Shown here one piece after another: positions 21,642 through 32,654 of a DNA stretch of 64,000 nt. The notes beneath the pieces were generated by a model. It ran no database searches and was not told the origin of the DNA. It saw only the letters and a program-made list of their open reading frames with translations. The stretch lies in NCBI RefSeq assembly GCF_048771995.1, contig NC_133050.1:4910501-4974500 (forward strand), read 5' to 3'. The DNA is from Taeniopygia guttata (Eukaryota; Chordata; Aves; Passeriformes; Estrildidae). How positions within the stretch are numbered: the stretch's first letter is position 1; every line of letters begins with the position of its first letter. The position numbers were made by a program, and so were the translations under genes.

Positions 21642-24289
21642 CCTTGTGTGTTTTTTCCTTCTGTGGATCAGACAATGAATTTTTCCTCCCTTTTTGTGAA
21701 TAAGCCTCTCTCAGAAATGAGACACATGGCTTTAACTTCTGGGGGAAGCGTTGGTACCTCTGCCAAGGAAAGGGATGTGAATTGATGGGCTGCTCTGCTC
21801 TGGAACATTAAGCAGATCACACTCCCACTGCAAAGTGCCATTGTCAACATTAAACCCTCTTGTTAATAGCCCACTGGTTTGGGTTTTTTCTGTTTGTTTT
21901 CCTTTTCAAGTGTATCTACAGATAACTGCAAGGAAAAAACCCAAACTGCAGAACAGTGCCGAGAAGAGTCTCCCTCCTAAATAGCCTCTCAGGTAGCTGC
22001 TGTAAGCTCTCCTCTCTCCATAGGTAGGAAGCAGAAGTGTGGCTGTCTTAACCCATCTCCAACACCATTACAGACAGTAGATGATGTTTTTAAAAAATGA
22101 ATTCTTTGCTATGGGATTCAGGAGGAGATTGTGTGTTTTGGTGCTGCTTGACATGCTGACAAGCAGGGGAAAAATGTTGCCCTGTAAACTTGGCTGTCTC
22201 TGTTGATTGAGAGATGTCTTATGGAAAGGTACTGGTCAGTGTAAACCCCAGGATACCCAACAAAGAGAGATTTCAATAAATATAGAGAGCCATTAAAGCA
22301 GCTCACCCTCTCTTCACAGGCCCAGGTGTAAAGAGAGATGCTACCTATGCATTTCTGTTGATCTCCATGCTAAACAAAGCCACAAGCACATGGAGCAAGT
22401 AGCATTTCAGATATCACCATGTTCCTTTCAATTAGCCTGGAAAACCTGTCCAGGGCTGAGCTCTCTCCCACTGAAACTCCAGTTTAGCATCACTGACACA
22501 GAGAGACAGATATTCCCTCCATTGTGCATTTGGGGTGGATTTTTTCCCCCCACTATGCAGAACAGGTGAACAACTTTCTTCTTCTTAGGCATTTACAAGA
22601 CTTTTTAAAGATCAAAGCAACCAAGCAACCAGGTAAAACAAACTGCACCTGCCAGCCCGTTGGACCACTGTAAAATTCAGTGCTGGAAGGGACTTTCTCC
22701 AGAACAGTCTCCTGACCTTCACAAGGCATTCACCTTAGTCTTCCTGATGACCTCTCTGCATGTAGCTCTATTGGCAGAGCAAGGCTTGGGGAGCTATCAA
22801 GAGAAGGTGATGGTACAAATGTCCCCACCTTTGTAAATAAAATATCTCACACAATACAGGGCTGCCAATGGTTGGTTTTCTGGCTCTCACACATCTACTC
22901 CTCTTTTGGAGGAAGCTGAGAGTGCAAAGGGAGCAGAGCCTGCAATGAATCCATCAGCTCAAAAGCAGGATTCTAAACTGGAGATAATCCTTGTCTTCTC
23001 AAAACTTTAACCTAAGGGAGCACAAAAGGAAAAGTAATCATCTCTTGTTGGTCAATCCCTTTGCTCAGTGTTGCAAATATCACAGAAAGAGAGGCCATCA
23101 GCACGGTTTGCTTTAGATCAGGAATAACTCCTGTTCCAGCCATTGCTGGGGGCTGTTAAGGCCTTCAGGTTTTTGATGTATTGAGGAAAGCCTTGACAAT
23201 GCAGACAACTGCAGTGAAATAAGAGGCTGGCTCAAACATTAATGACCCACTGATTCTATGTGAGACAAAGAGATGATTGCACTGTCTGCCTTGGCAAGAC
23301 CTCTCCCTTCACAGCCCTTGGTAGGCATCCCTTCAGTAACTGCAAGGGGCAGAGCTGGTCCCTCAAAGTTTTCTTCCTTCCCCCCTACTCCCAACTCCCG
23401 TCCTTGTCATAAAGAGTAGGAATCAAAAACAAGCCTGTGGCTTTGCTAGCATAGCAGAAGAAAAATCAATCTCCTTGTTGACCTGGTGAAAGAAAGGTGG
23501 AGTACCTGAAGTTCAGTTTTCCCATCTCCAGACGCCGCTTACACTGATAGGCAAACTTTCACAGAAGAAGGAGAGGAATCTGCAAGTGCTCTGCTGTAGT
23601 GTGGATTCATCTGTCCAAAAGCAGCAGATAAAGGTGAAGGCAGCTCACTTCCACACTCACTCCCTAGTTTGCATCTAGAGAAAGTTTTGAAATTTGGGAA
23701 AGAAAAGAAGATAATTTGCAACCATGAAAAATGAGATAAAACAAAGCAGTGTAGGGAAAGGGAAACTGAGCAAAGCAAAAAAACCTGGCACATTTTTACC
23801 TGTTGATGTTGCTGTCACCAATGGGGCTTTTTATTCTCTTCAAGCCAGGCAAAAGCTGAGGTGTAACCTCTCCTCCAGGGCTCGATATCCAGAGGAGTCA
23901 CCTCAGGGAGCACGTGGCAGAGGTGGCCGTGATGCTGAGCTTTGGCTGGGAGTCTTCTCAGGAACACGACGGGTGTGGTGAGGCATCACGGAGCTCTTGG
24001 CTGCATCAGCTGCCCACCTGTGATTGCAGGGATGCTCAATTGGCAAAGAGTCACCCTTCCAGTGGTGGGATGCTTCATAAACTGCTGGAAAGTCTGGCAA
24101 AGAGGTCACAAACACTGCTGGGAAGGTCTGGGAAACACCTCAAAAGAAAAGGAGAAATGGGAAAGAAGAATAGAAAAGAAAATAAAAAAAAGGCAGAAAA
24201 TTAAAAAGAAAAACAAAAAAGGAGAAAGGGGGAAAGGAGATTTTGTTGCAACGAATGCCTGCTGCGAAATAGCAAGGCTGGAACTGCCC
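21642..24289. other. No gene recognised
   Basis: Mostly unique-looking DNA. A GA-rich purine stretch lies near 24.15-24.24 kb. No exon could be supported. Confidence 0.4.
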
Positions 24290-24560
24290 AGAATGCAGCG
24301 GAGACGCTCCGGAGCCCCCCGGGCCCGGCGCTGCCCGTGCGGCCGCCGCAGCGCGGTCCAACACCGCCTCTCACGGCTCCGCTGCTGCCAGAACCCGCTT
24401 TTGGGGGCCGCGCAGGCAGCTCCTGCCGCAGCCCACGGCACCGATTCCACCCTGCCACAGCTCCGACATCGCCGGGGCGCGCCCCGTGTCCCACGGCGGC
24501 AGAGCGCAGCGGGGACCCGGCCAGCCGCACCCCGCAGTCACTCCCCGGCTGGAATTGGGG
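24290..24560. promoter_or_regulatory. CpG-rich island, possible promoter or first exon
   Basis: CpG density rises sharply relative to the flanks, with GCGG, CCGCCG and CGGCGC clusters from about 24,297 to 24,540. Unmethylated islands of this kind often mark transcription starts. No downstream coding exon could be tied to it, and the open frames crossing it look like GC-rich noise. Confidence 0.4.
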
Positions 24561-26404
24561 TAGGCGGGGTGGGCTCCTGCCCTGGGCCACTCATCACGGA
24601 CACGGGGGCACTTGGAATCAGAGGGGGAGCCGATTACCCAGCCCTGGCTGCACCCTGCGTCCACACTGAGCCACCTTCACACCAGGTTTACACCCACATG
24701 AAAATCCCAGAAGAGCACCTCAGCACATCGACTGCTGCGGACGCCTTGCGTTCTCCTTGTTTTGACTTTGGCACAGACACTGGAAAGAGATGGTTTTCCT
24801 TCTCAACATCAAAGAATTTCCATCGAGATGGAAAAAAACCCATCAAGATGGCTTTAAGCCCAGGTAATGCAGATAGCTGCCCAGAGCAGGTACCCTTGAT
24901 AGATGACAAGGCAGCTTGTTTGCTGCCGCAGAAACTGTGAAAAGCTGAGCTGGATGGTGCCCCAAGACCCTTGAAGATGGCTCAGGGTGTGTAGTCAGCA
25001 GACACAGTTGGGATGAAAGGAAATAAAGAAGGATAGTCTCCCTGTCCCTTCAGTCTGGCAGTAAGGAGGGATGAGAGGTCCCCAGGGCATTTCTCATTCC
25101 TCTTCCCCAGAAGCTGATACGCCCTCTGGCCCAGGCATATCAACTGTGCCTGTACCAAACTAGGCATTTTCAGTTCAATGTAAGCAGCTTCTGAATTCAC
25201 ACACCCCGGGCTCCTCAAGCATTTTTATCTGCCCTCCTTACCCCACCCCCCAACAAAAAAATGCAAGATCCTACTAAATATGGACAATGCATCCACTTTC
25301 TGTTGCAGAGCTCATGCACCTGAGCTGCAAATACAACTGGCTGGTACAAACATGAGCTACATTTACATTCTGACAGCCTAACAGCAACCCAGAAAGTTTC
25401 AGTCTATCCACTCCAGTTCTCTCTGGATCTGCATCTCACTGAACAATTTTGGCCCTCAACATTCACCTTTCTGTCGCAGACTTGTGGCCTCCAGCCCTGT
25501 TCCTTTCTACCTCAGCTGCCATCACTGTCCTGCTCCTCAGTGGTCCTGACTGGATGGTGCTTAAACCATGTCTTAACTGAGCATCACCAGTGAGCTGAGG
25601 ACCAAGGCCTGGCAAAGCAGGAAAAATTACCAGCATGGGTTTGCTGAGAGACCAAGGTCTGCAGGACTTATCCCTGGTAAGAAAAATAAATGGTATGTGA
25701 AGAAATCAAAAGGTGATACTGCATTGCTCAGGGTTTTGTTCAATATTAGCTGCAATGCTACTGTGCGATGTGCTGGCAGGGGTAAGTAAATAGATTATGC
25801 ACTAAGCTTTGTACACTAAATAGTCCATTACTGAATGTATATTTCTCAAATTAATCACTGACAGAAGCTAATGACATAGTCTCAAGCCAAGAGGCTTGAA
25901 ATGGCTTTGCAGAGGCAACCAGTCTTGATCTCTACTGGCTGCAGAGTCCTCCTGCTCTTGTTTCTCCCAATAAAACGTATTCTGCAGGTGCAATTATTCA
26001 GTGGCTGGGGTTAACTCAATGCTCTAAAGGATGAAGGTAAGGTAATCGACTATATTCATCTTGGTATTTCTTTTGCATGCTCTAGGATCATAATTACAAG
26101 ACAAAATATTATTGCAGGAGGCTGAATTTAACAAGGTATCAGCCAAGGGGACAGGACTTTAGGTGCATGGGGATACTATGCTGAGTGGGACTGTTGGGGA
26201 GCCCCAGAAAAGATGCTAGGTTTATATTAGCTGATTTCAAAATCTCTGTCAAAATGTGCCATATCCCTGGCTGTCAATGTCATTCCTAACAACACAGGCG
26301 TTTCCCGTCTTCCGCAGGCTGAAAAGAAACTGGCCCTTACCTTCTTCCTAACTCTACCCTCCCCACCAGGGTCTGATCCAGAGCCCGCAGGTCCTGCTAA
26401 TGAG
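24561..26404. other. No gene recognised
   Basis: Unique-looking DNA with accidental ORFs only. Confidence 0.4.
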
Positions 26405-27166
26405 AGCACTCATGGTGGGAATATGGACACTTACCTGCTCCAAGGCCTTCCCCAGCAGCAAGCTCAGGCTGCCAGGAATATGGATCCTGGATCATCCTTC
26501 CCACCGAGCCTTCCCATGCACGGCTCTTCCATTGGCACATCTGCGCTCAGCTGGGACTACTCTGCTCACCCAGGGCTGCTGGTAAAGGATCAAGAGCAGC
26601 CTGGCCAGGTCTTTCTCCAGCTCCCTCTGTGCTCTTGGGGAAGGTAGAACCTTCCACAGGAAAGCAACTGGTGCCACAATGAGTGGGTGGCATCAGGCAG
26701 CTCTGGGGAAGCCCCTCAGGAATGCTGTATCCTGAGGGAACACTGTTGGCCTTGACCTGTTGGCACCTGCAGAAGCTTCAAATCAGCTGCCTCAGCTTCC
26801 AGGGCCTCTCTTGGCCAGCATCCTGACGTGGATGCAGGACGGCTGCCAGGCGCTGCTGGGAGCCAGCGGGACAGGAGCGGCTGTCTCGTGTCCACGCAGC
26901 ACCCGTGACACAGCCAGGGCCATCCCGAGAGCAGACAGACGCTCACGGGCCAGCAGAGAGGAGCAAGGAGCCCTGGGCTCCTCTCAGGGTATCTCAGCTG
27001 CGCTCGCTCCACAACACGCCCCCATTTGAAGGCCTGCTGATGCCCAGCTGCCAGAAATGCCTCCCTTGTGCTCTCCAAGATGCACAGGGAGAGCCAAGGA
27101 GCAGGACACCTTGGCATGCAAACCTTCCAAGCCTTTTCTGAGGCCAGGCACACACCAAGATCAGCC
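26405..27166 (-). repeat. Inverted duplicate of 47,110-47,870, containing a CR1 RT piece
   Basis: About 0.76 kb matches the reverse complement of 47,110-47,870 almost base for base. Translated on the reverse strand, 26,420-26,680 resembles the CR1 reverse-transcriptase segment around LLILYQQPW and the region before PGK-MEQILL. The rest is not identified. The ends look sharp: similarity stops at CAAGATCAGCCA on the 27.17 kb side. Confidence 0.8.
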
Positions 27167-27394
27167 AGGCGAGTGCAGCTTCGCCTGTGGCCCTGTCCAG
27201 CACGTCTGTAATGGACCCTGTCCTCAGGGTCAGGGGAGCTACTGTACATTAACCTTGGTGTGCTGGGTCTGCTGGTATGCAGTGAGGAAGAGGGCAGAGA
27301 CTGCTGCCATGCTGGTGGCTGCTGCGGCTGCTGGTCACTGCAGATGAAAACAGCCGTGTGGTTTATCAGCCCCTGCTCCCGTTTCTGTCCCATC

Positions 27395-27640
27395 AGCAAA
27401 CTTGCTGAGGGAGCGCTCCGTCCCTTCTGTCAGGTCACTGAGGAATAGGGCAAACAAGGCTGACACCAGCACGGCCCCCTGAGCTCACAGCTCTCTGAGT
27501 TTGGAGCTCCACTGCCCACTTCTCTACACCACTGTCCCTGAGCTGCTCCATGACTGTGATATGAGAGGCCAGGACAAAGCCTTGCTGAAGTCCCGGCTGA
27601 CAACAGCTGTCAGAACTCAAAATGTCCCTCAGACATTTTT
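27395..27640 (-). mobile_element. CR1 LINE RT fragment, downstream half
   Basis: Reverse-strand translation shows decayed CR1 reverse-transcriptase motifs in the expected order: DFSKAL near 27,590, then SDLTEGTERSLSKFADG near 27,410, corresponding to CR1 DFCKAFD and NDLDEGTECTLSKFADDT. The reading frames are broken. Confidence 0.72.
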
Positions 27641-27649
27641 AGATGTTCC

Positions 27650-28840
27650 CAGTCCAAGTCTGAAGCATTTAAGACCCTAGCAGGCAACTAAAAACAGCTG
27701 TAATTTTAGATTTAAACCATAGAATAATTTACCAACCTTACAAAAAGAACAAAAAGTTGCAAAAGTTTAAATATTATAGTAAAATTAGTCACAAAGTAAA
27801 AAGAAATTTTTTTAAGTGCTATACAAGAAGATTTTAAGTCTTATACAGGGGGGGTTTAGTTTTATACATAAAAATCAAAAGTTTTAAGATAAAGAGATTT
27901 AGGCCTATCCTGTCCTCCCTCTTTCTTCTTCCTTACCTCCATATTCTTAGTAATGTTAACACTCCCAAACTAATTTAGGGTAAAAAAGCACCATTTAATA
28001 GACGTAATAAGCATTAAAGAAAAACTATAAACACTTAACACGTAATGTACCGTATAAAAAATAACACCAACCCTGGGCGGGGGGAGAGAAGAAAAAAACT
28101 AAAGTCAAAAAAGATATCAAAGTATGTATGTGCCTTTACCTAAGCTACTAAGCAAACCACAACTACCCAAGAAGACAATCTTTTAAATAACTTACAATCA
28201 ACTACCTTGAAACCAAACAACAAAAAACTTCTAAGCCTTTCTTTAAAAGCACAAATTAAATGAAAAATTTTTCCACCACGCAAAACCACCCCAACCTAAA
28301 GTAAGCTCCAACAAACAGCCACTGCTCTCCCCTCACAAACCCAACCAGTCAGTGCAGCAGAGGTGGCTGTGAGATTGCTCAGCCATGGTTTTCTGTCGCT
28401 GTAGAGATGGACATGAGACATACACATACACCTGTGCAGCGACAGCAATGGCTTCTTCTTTATTATAAGTTGTTCTCAAGTTTTATACCCCTAAGAAAGT
28501 GTGATCTTAAGTCATTAGTTACATCAAAAAAGCTCAGGATATTCAATGGACAAAGCAATAGCTTATTGTATTCTATGGGTACAAAGCATTGAATGTCAAC
28601 AATTCGTTGCAAATGTGTTTACCACAAACTATGAAGGCACGCACGCTGCTCCCTAAGGCACGTATCCTCTGACTACAAGTAACCCCGATGTGTTTATCAG
28701 TTCCCATGCTAACAGCCTCGCTTTCTTCCTTGCCATGGATAAACTCATACTTTATTAATTTCTTCTTCTGCTAACTCAGTTGTTTGCCCTGCAGAGCAGC
28801 TGCTAAGCCTGTTCACAGTTTTCCCTTTCTGTTATTCCAC
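27650..28840 (-). mobile_element. LTR-like insertion splitting a CR1
   Basis: About 1.2 kb of AT-rich DNA separates two consecutive parts of one CR1. Its right part (about 28,390-28,840) looks like a reverse-oriented LTR: TCTTTATTATAAG near 28,454 gives TAATAAA on the reverse strand, and the piece ends in ...TTCCACA against the CR1. The left part is A-rich and non-coding with no domain. Exact ends and target duplication are not established. Confidence 0.5.
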
Positions 28841-28965
28841 AGGCTTAGAGATGACATCCAAGAGGAGCTATTCTGTCACCTTTCTGGGGATGGAGTGAGG
28901 CTGATAGGCCTGCAGTTTCCTGGCTCCTTCTTGGTGCCCTTTTGGAAGACTAAGAAGTTAAGTGA
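28841..28965 (-). mobile_element. CR1 LINE RT fragment, upstream half
   Basis: Reverse-strand translation gives KKEPGNCRPISLT, then LLLDVISK, the counterpart of CR1 KKEDPGNYRPVSLT and ILLEVISK. It continues in the order expected into the fragment at 27,395-27,640. Confidence 0.72.
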
Positions 28966-29047
28966 GACCACTCCTATTTTGTCTGTACCACCAATACAGC
29001 CTCAGATAACTTTTAAATCAAGTCCTTGTGCTCACACAAGCAGACAC
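28956..29047. repeat. Perfect 92 bp direct repeat, copy 1
   Basis: From AGTTAAGTGAGACC to AAGCAGACAC. Every base read is the same as 32,390-32,481. The flanks differ on both sides. Confidence 0.93.
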
Positions 29048-29702
29048 TGCATGTTCAAGGCACAAGACCTGAATGTCTTGATGGGGAAGGGCTTTACAAT
29101 ACTTTACAGAAGACAGCATTTTTCACCTTTGTTTTATTTGTGTGCGAAAATGAAGAGCAATATTCTGTTGAGAGACTGAATTAATATCAAAATCAAGCTA
29201 AACCAAGCTTTCAAGTTAAGGAACACCAGGCCAGAACCTCCCTGAACAGGGTCAGTTCTCTCTATACATTCCCAAGCTTTAATAGCCTTCACTTGTACAA
29301 CTGTAGATTTATTTTCTACAGGGTTCCCTCCTTGTTCTGTAACAGCAAGCACAGGTGCAAACCTGCTGTTCCCCAACATTTGAATGCTCCATTTTGAAAT
29401 CTTAATTTTTATTAATAAAGTAATAACTACACCTTAACAAGGTACCCAAAAATACTAGATTGAAATCTATAAAATGCTGCTGACAGAGCCCTTTTCTGAG
29501 TGTAAGTGCGTAAGTATCCTTAAGACTAGCAAGAGCATTCCCCACATCGCTGGTGGGGAAGGACAAGATTGATCTGCGTTGTCAGGCAACCAATTGCAAA
29601 CTAAATATAACACTTCTAAACGCTTGTGTATCTCAAATTCATTAAACACAGAAACTAGATAAAAGGGGTTCTGCAAACTCCCCATACTCTTCTGTCTCCC
29701 AG
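29048..29702. other. No gene recognised
   Basis: AT-rich DNA leading to a pyrimidine-rich tract and acceptor at 29,701-29,702. Confidence 0.4.
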
Positions 29703-29817
29703 AAAGAGAGAGAGGACCAGCACCTGGAGGAGACTGTGACGTTTCTGGACAGGGACTCACTGCTGATGGCTGCCATGTGCGACAGCAAGCAGGAGGGCCC
29801 TGGTGCCAGGGAGCCAG
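29703..29817 (+). CDS. Isolated candidate exon, unidentified
   Basis: 115 bases between TGTCTCCCAG and CAGGTGAGG. Frame 1 is open and reads KEREDQHLEETVTFLDRDS, then LLMAAMCDSKQEGPGAREPG; it enters in phase 0 and leaves in phase 1. A second frame is also open, so the coding frame is inferred from composition. An exit in phase 1 is compatible with the phase-1 exons starting at 35,495, but no linking exon was found in between. Function unknown. Confidence 0.35.
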
Positions 29818-32389
29818 GTGAGGGCAAGGCCACCCTCCCACAGCCGGGCCCAGGGGCTCCTGTGGCAGGCGTTGTGTGAGCCCAGAGCAGAGGCAGGGGG
29901 AGGCAGGAGCTGCTCAGCCATGCCGCGGCTGGGAGCCCCAGATTTATTTCTGCTTCCAGCACTGCCCTGCTGCTTTGCCTTCAGCATTAATTTCACCTCA
30001 CCCAGCTGAACATGGCCCATCCTTTGGCTCTGTGTGGTGCCCCTCAGTGGGCTGTAAGCTCTGCTGGCTCCAGGATTGTGATTTCACACTCTGCAGCACT
30101 ACCAGTGACCACAGCTGTGTCTGTGGGGCTGTCAAAGCCCTTTGGGCCATGCCCAGGACAAACAGGACATGAGGGGATCCCTTCACACGTGCACAGGGAG
30201 GAGAATAAAGTAATGGACCAGGGAGTAAAGGTAAACAAAAAATCCTCTTCAGTTACACATATGGAACATTCCTGACACAGAAAAAGCATTCCACCTGCAG
30301 GAGAAAGACTGTCCAAAAGTATCACACACAGCAAACTCAGGTGGCTGTGTCACCACTGGGGTGTGACCAGGCAGGGCCCACTGGAAGCACAGACTGTTCT
30401 GCCAGCACTAAACCAGGGTGAGTGTGAAGGTCACTGAACACTCCTTGAATTCTCCCCACCCTGAAACACCTGGGTTAAATAACTGCCTGTGAAAGAAAAC
30501 CAGTGATTCATTACCAATCCAGCTTCCCTTTCCTGCAGGGGATATGGGATGCTGTCAACACACCTCAGGGTACAGAAGATAAGACTAACGAGTCCCAAGC
30601 TTGAGGCCTTTGCAAGACAGGTAAGAATAAGGGGAAGCAGAGCTGGTGTGCTCATGGCCAGTCAACTAACTTCTTATTTTAACAGAAAGAACACAGCGGA
30701 GAGTTTTAATAATTTGGGAAAGGTCAGCATCCAGTCCTACCTTCACAAACCTGAGATGTCAGCACAAAGAACCTCTGAGAACTTTGCCTGTGACTAGAGT
30801 GGACACTCCTTTTAGTGTGTTTGAGATGTCATGAGCAGCAAGTCAGAGCCATATGAAGTAGGAGTCACCCAACAGGATGTAATTTTTTTTTTAAATCATT
30901 TTCTGGAATTAATATGAGCAACCAACTGTAAGATGGATTTCAGCTAGAAATATCTTTTAAATTAGAAGCCACAACTGAGCAAATAGAAGACTGTTTACAA
31001 ACATTGATTATTTTTTTACAGACACTCCTGCTAATGGAGTCTTCTCCCTAAAAAAAATGAGAGAAACTTAAAAGAATAGCACAATTTTCTGTAATGAGCA
31101 TATCAGACACTTTGAAGGTTAAAATGTATTCCAGGCTAGAATAAAAGTAACACATGAAGGGTCATGGGTCAGCTAACTAGAAGACATGTGCATCAATGCC
31201 ACTAGTCCCAACATTAAGTACACACTGTAGCTAGGAATTAAGGTAATAGAATTTTTAAAAAACTTCAGATTGCTCCTCTTGAATTTTTTTTAAACAAATC
31301 CATACATTTAAAAAGTCAGTTAATTAAGAAAAGTGAGTCTTCACATCAGGAAAGTTAGAGATTTAAATAGAAAAGGCCCCAGCAGGAATAGCCCCAGTGG
31401 ATGGTTTTAAACACAGCACAGAGAAAGAGAGGGGAGAAAAAAAGCCATTAACAGCTTTAGGGTCTTCCAGTACATTCTCCTCTTTAAATGCTGAAAAATA
31501 AGCACAAGGAAAGAAACATGGAAAAGCTCACAAAGTCTGTGCTAGTCTCAGTCAAGAATAAGAGAGAGATTCAATGGAATTCTGGATTTTTATGAATAAT
31601 TTACATCAGCCTTAGCAGAGTATGGTTTTGTTTCTTTTTCAGATTTAACAGGTTTCTGACAGACAGCCTCAGGAAACCTTCTATAAAAAATCAGAACTTT
31701 GATTACATTACTGTCAATATTTTAGGTTTAAAACACAGATGTGGGAGCTCACTCATCCTTGCCACAAACGCATACCTCAATTTAAACTGCACTGTCGACG
31801 TTGCAATATTGCTTCTAAGAAGCAGCACACCAACAGGATAACTTTCAATCTCTAAGACTTCTATATATACACACTATTTTAGACAGAATTTATTTTCAAT
31901 TTCTAATCCACTTTAATTCAAAGACAGTTTGGTGATTTCAATAGCAGCAAGATCAGATAAAACAGATAAAATATAATCAAGGTGTGTGATTATATCACTT
32001 AGTGCTTCTTTTCAGCTGTAGATTTATGCTACAGTGAGAGATGAAACAATCCCCTTTAAAACGCTCTAGAACCAAAGCTACAGCATGACTGCCTGTTCTC
32101 AGCAGCTCAAAGAAGAGGACATCCAGAAATCAAACTAAAACCAAAAGACTTAGACTTCCAGTTTGCAATTTCCTCTGTAAAGAAGTCAGAGAATGCCTTT
32201 AAGTGGAGTATCTAACTAACTTCTGAGTGCTTAGACTGCAGATTAATCCTGTATCTCAAATCAATTTACTCAAGGGCATTAAAATGCTTTGAAAGAAAAA
32301 TATTTATACTAACAGTCTTATCATTGCCCAGTGCCTTGTGCCAGTGAGCGTGAGGAAATGAACATTTTATGTGTGTGGTGTAAACAACT
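29818..32389. other. No confirmed gene
   Basis: A weak exon-like block at 30,538-30,619 has an acceptor (CTGCAG) and a donor (ACAGGTAAGA), but its phases fit no neighbour. Beyond 30.8 kb the DNA is AT-rich with no coding signal. Confidence 0.4.
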
Positions 32390-32481
32390 AGTTAAGTGAG
32401 ACCACTCCTATTTTGTCTGTACCACCAATACAGCCTCAGATAACTTTTAAATCAAGTCCTTGTGCTCACACAAGCAGACAC
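32390..32481. repeat. Perfect 92 bp direct repeat, copy 2
   Basis: Same 92 bases as 28,956-29,047, 3.4 kb away, in the same orientation. Confidence 0.93.
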
Positions 32482-32537
32482 CACAGGCCACTTTCTTCCT
32501 GCCCAGTGCCCATTTCCACAGTGAACGTTCCAGCAAC

Positions 32538-32654
32538 ACCCCTGCATCCCAGCACAGATAAAATGATGTGCAGAGCACCCCTGCATCCCAGCACAGATAA
32601 AATGATGTGCAGAGCACCCCTGCATCCCAGCACAGATAAAATGATGTGCAGAGC
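32538..32654. repeat. 39 bp minisatellite, three copies
   Basis: The unit begins ACCCCTGCATCCCAGCACAG and ends GATGTGCAGAGC. Copies start at 32,538, 32,577 and 32,616 with no difference noticed. Confidence 0.92.

Noticed and set aside
23942..24940. 332-codon plus-strand ORF spanning the CpG island
   Set aside because: Composition changes abruptly along the frame (lysine-rich, then arginine-rich, then ordinary) and no splice or domain evidence supports it.
30538..30619. Exon-like block with acceptor CTGCAG and donor ACAGGTAAGA
   Set aside because: The only open frame enters in phase 2 and leaves in phase 0, matching neither the exon at 29,703 nor the phase-1 exons downstream.
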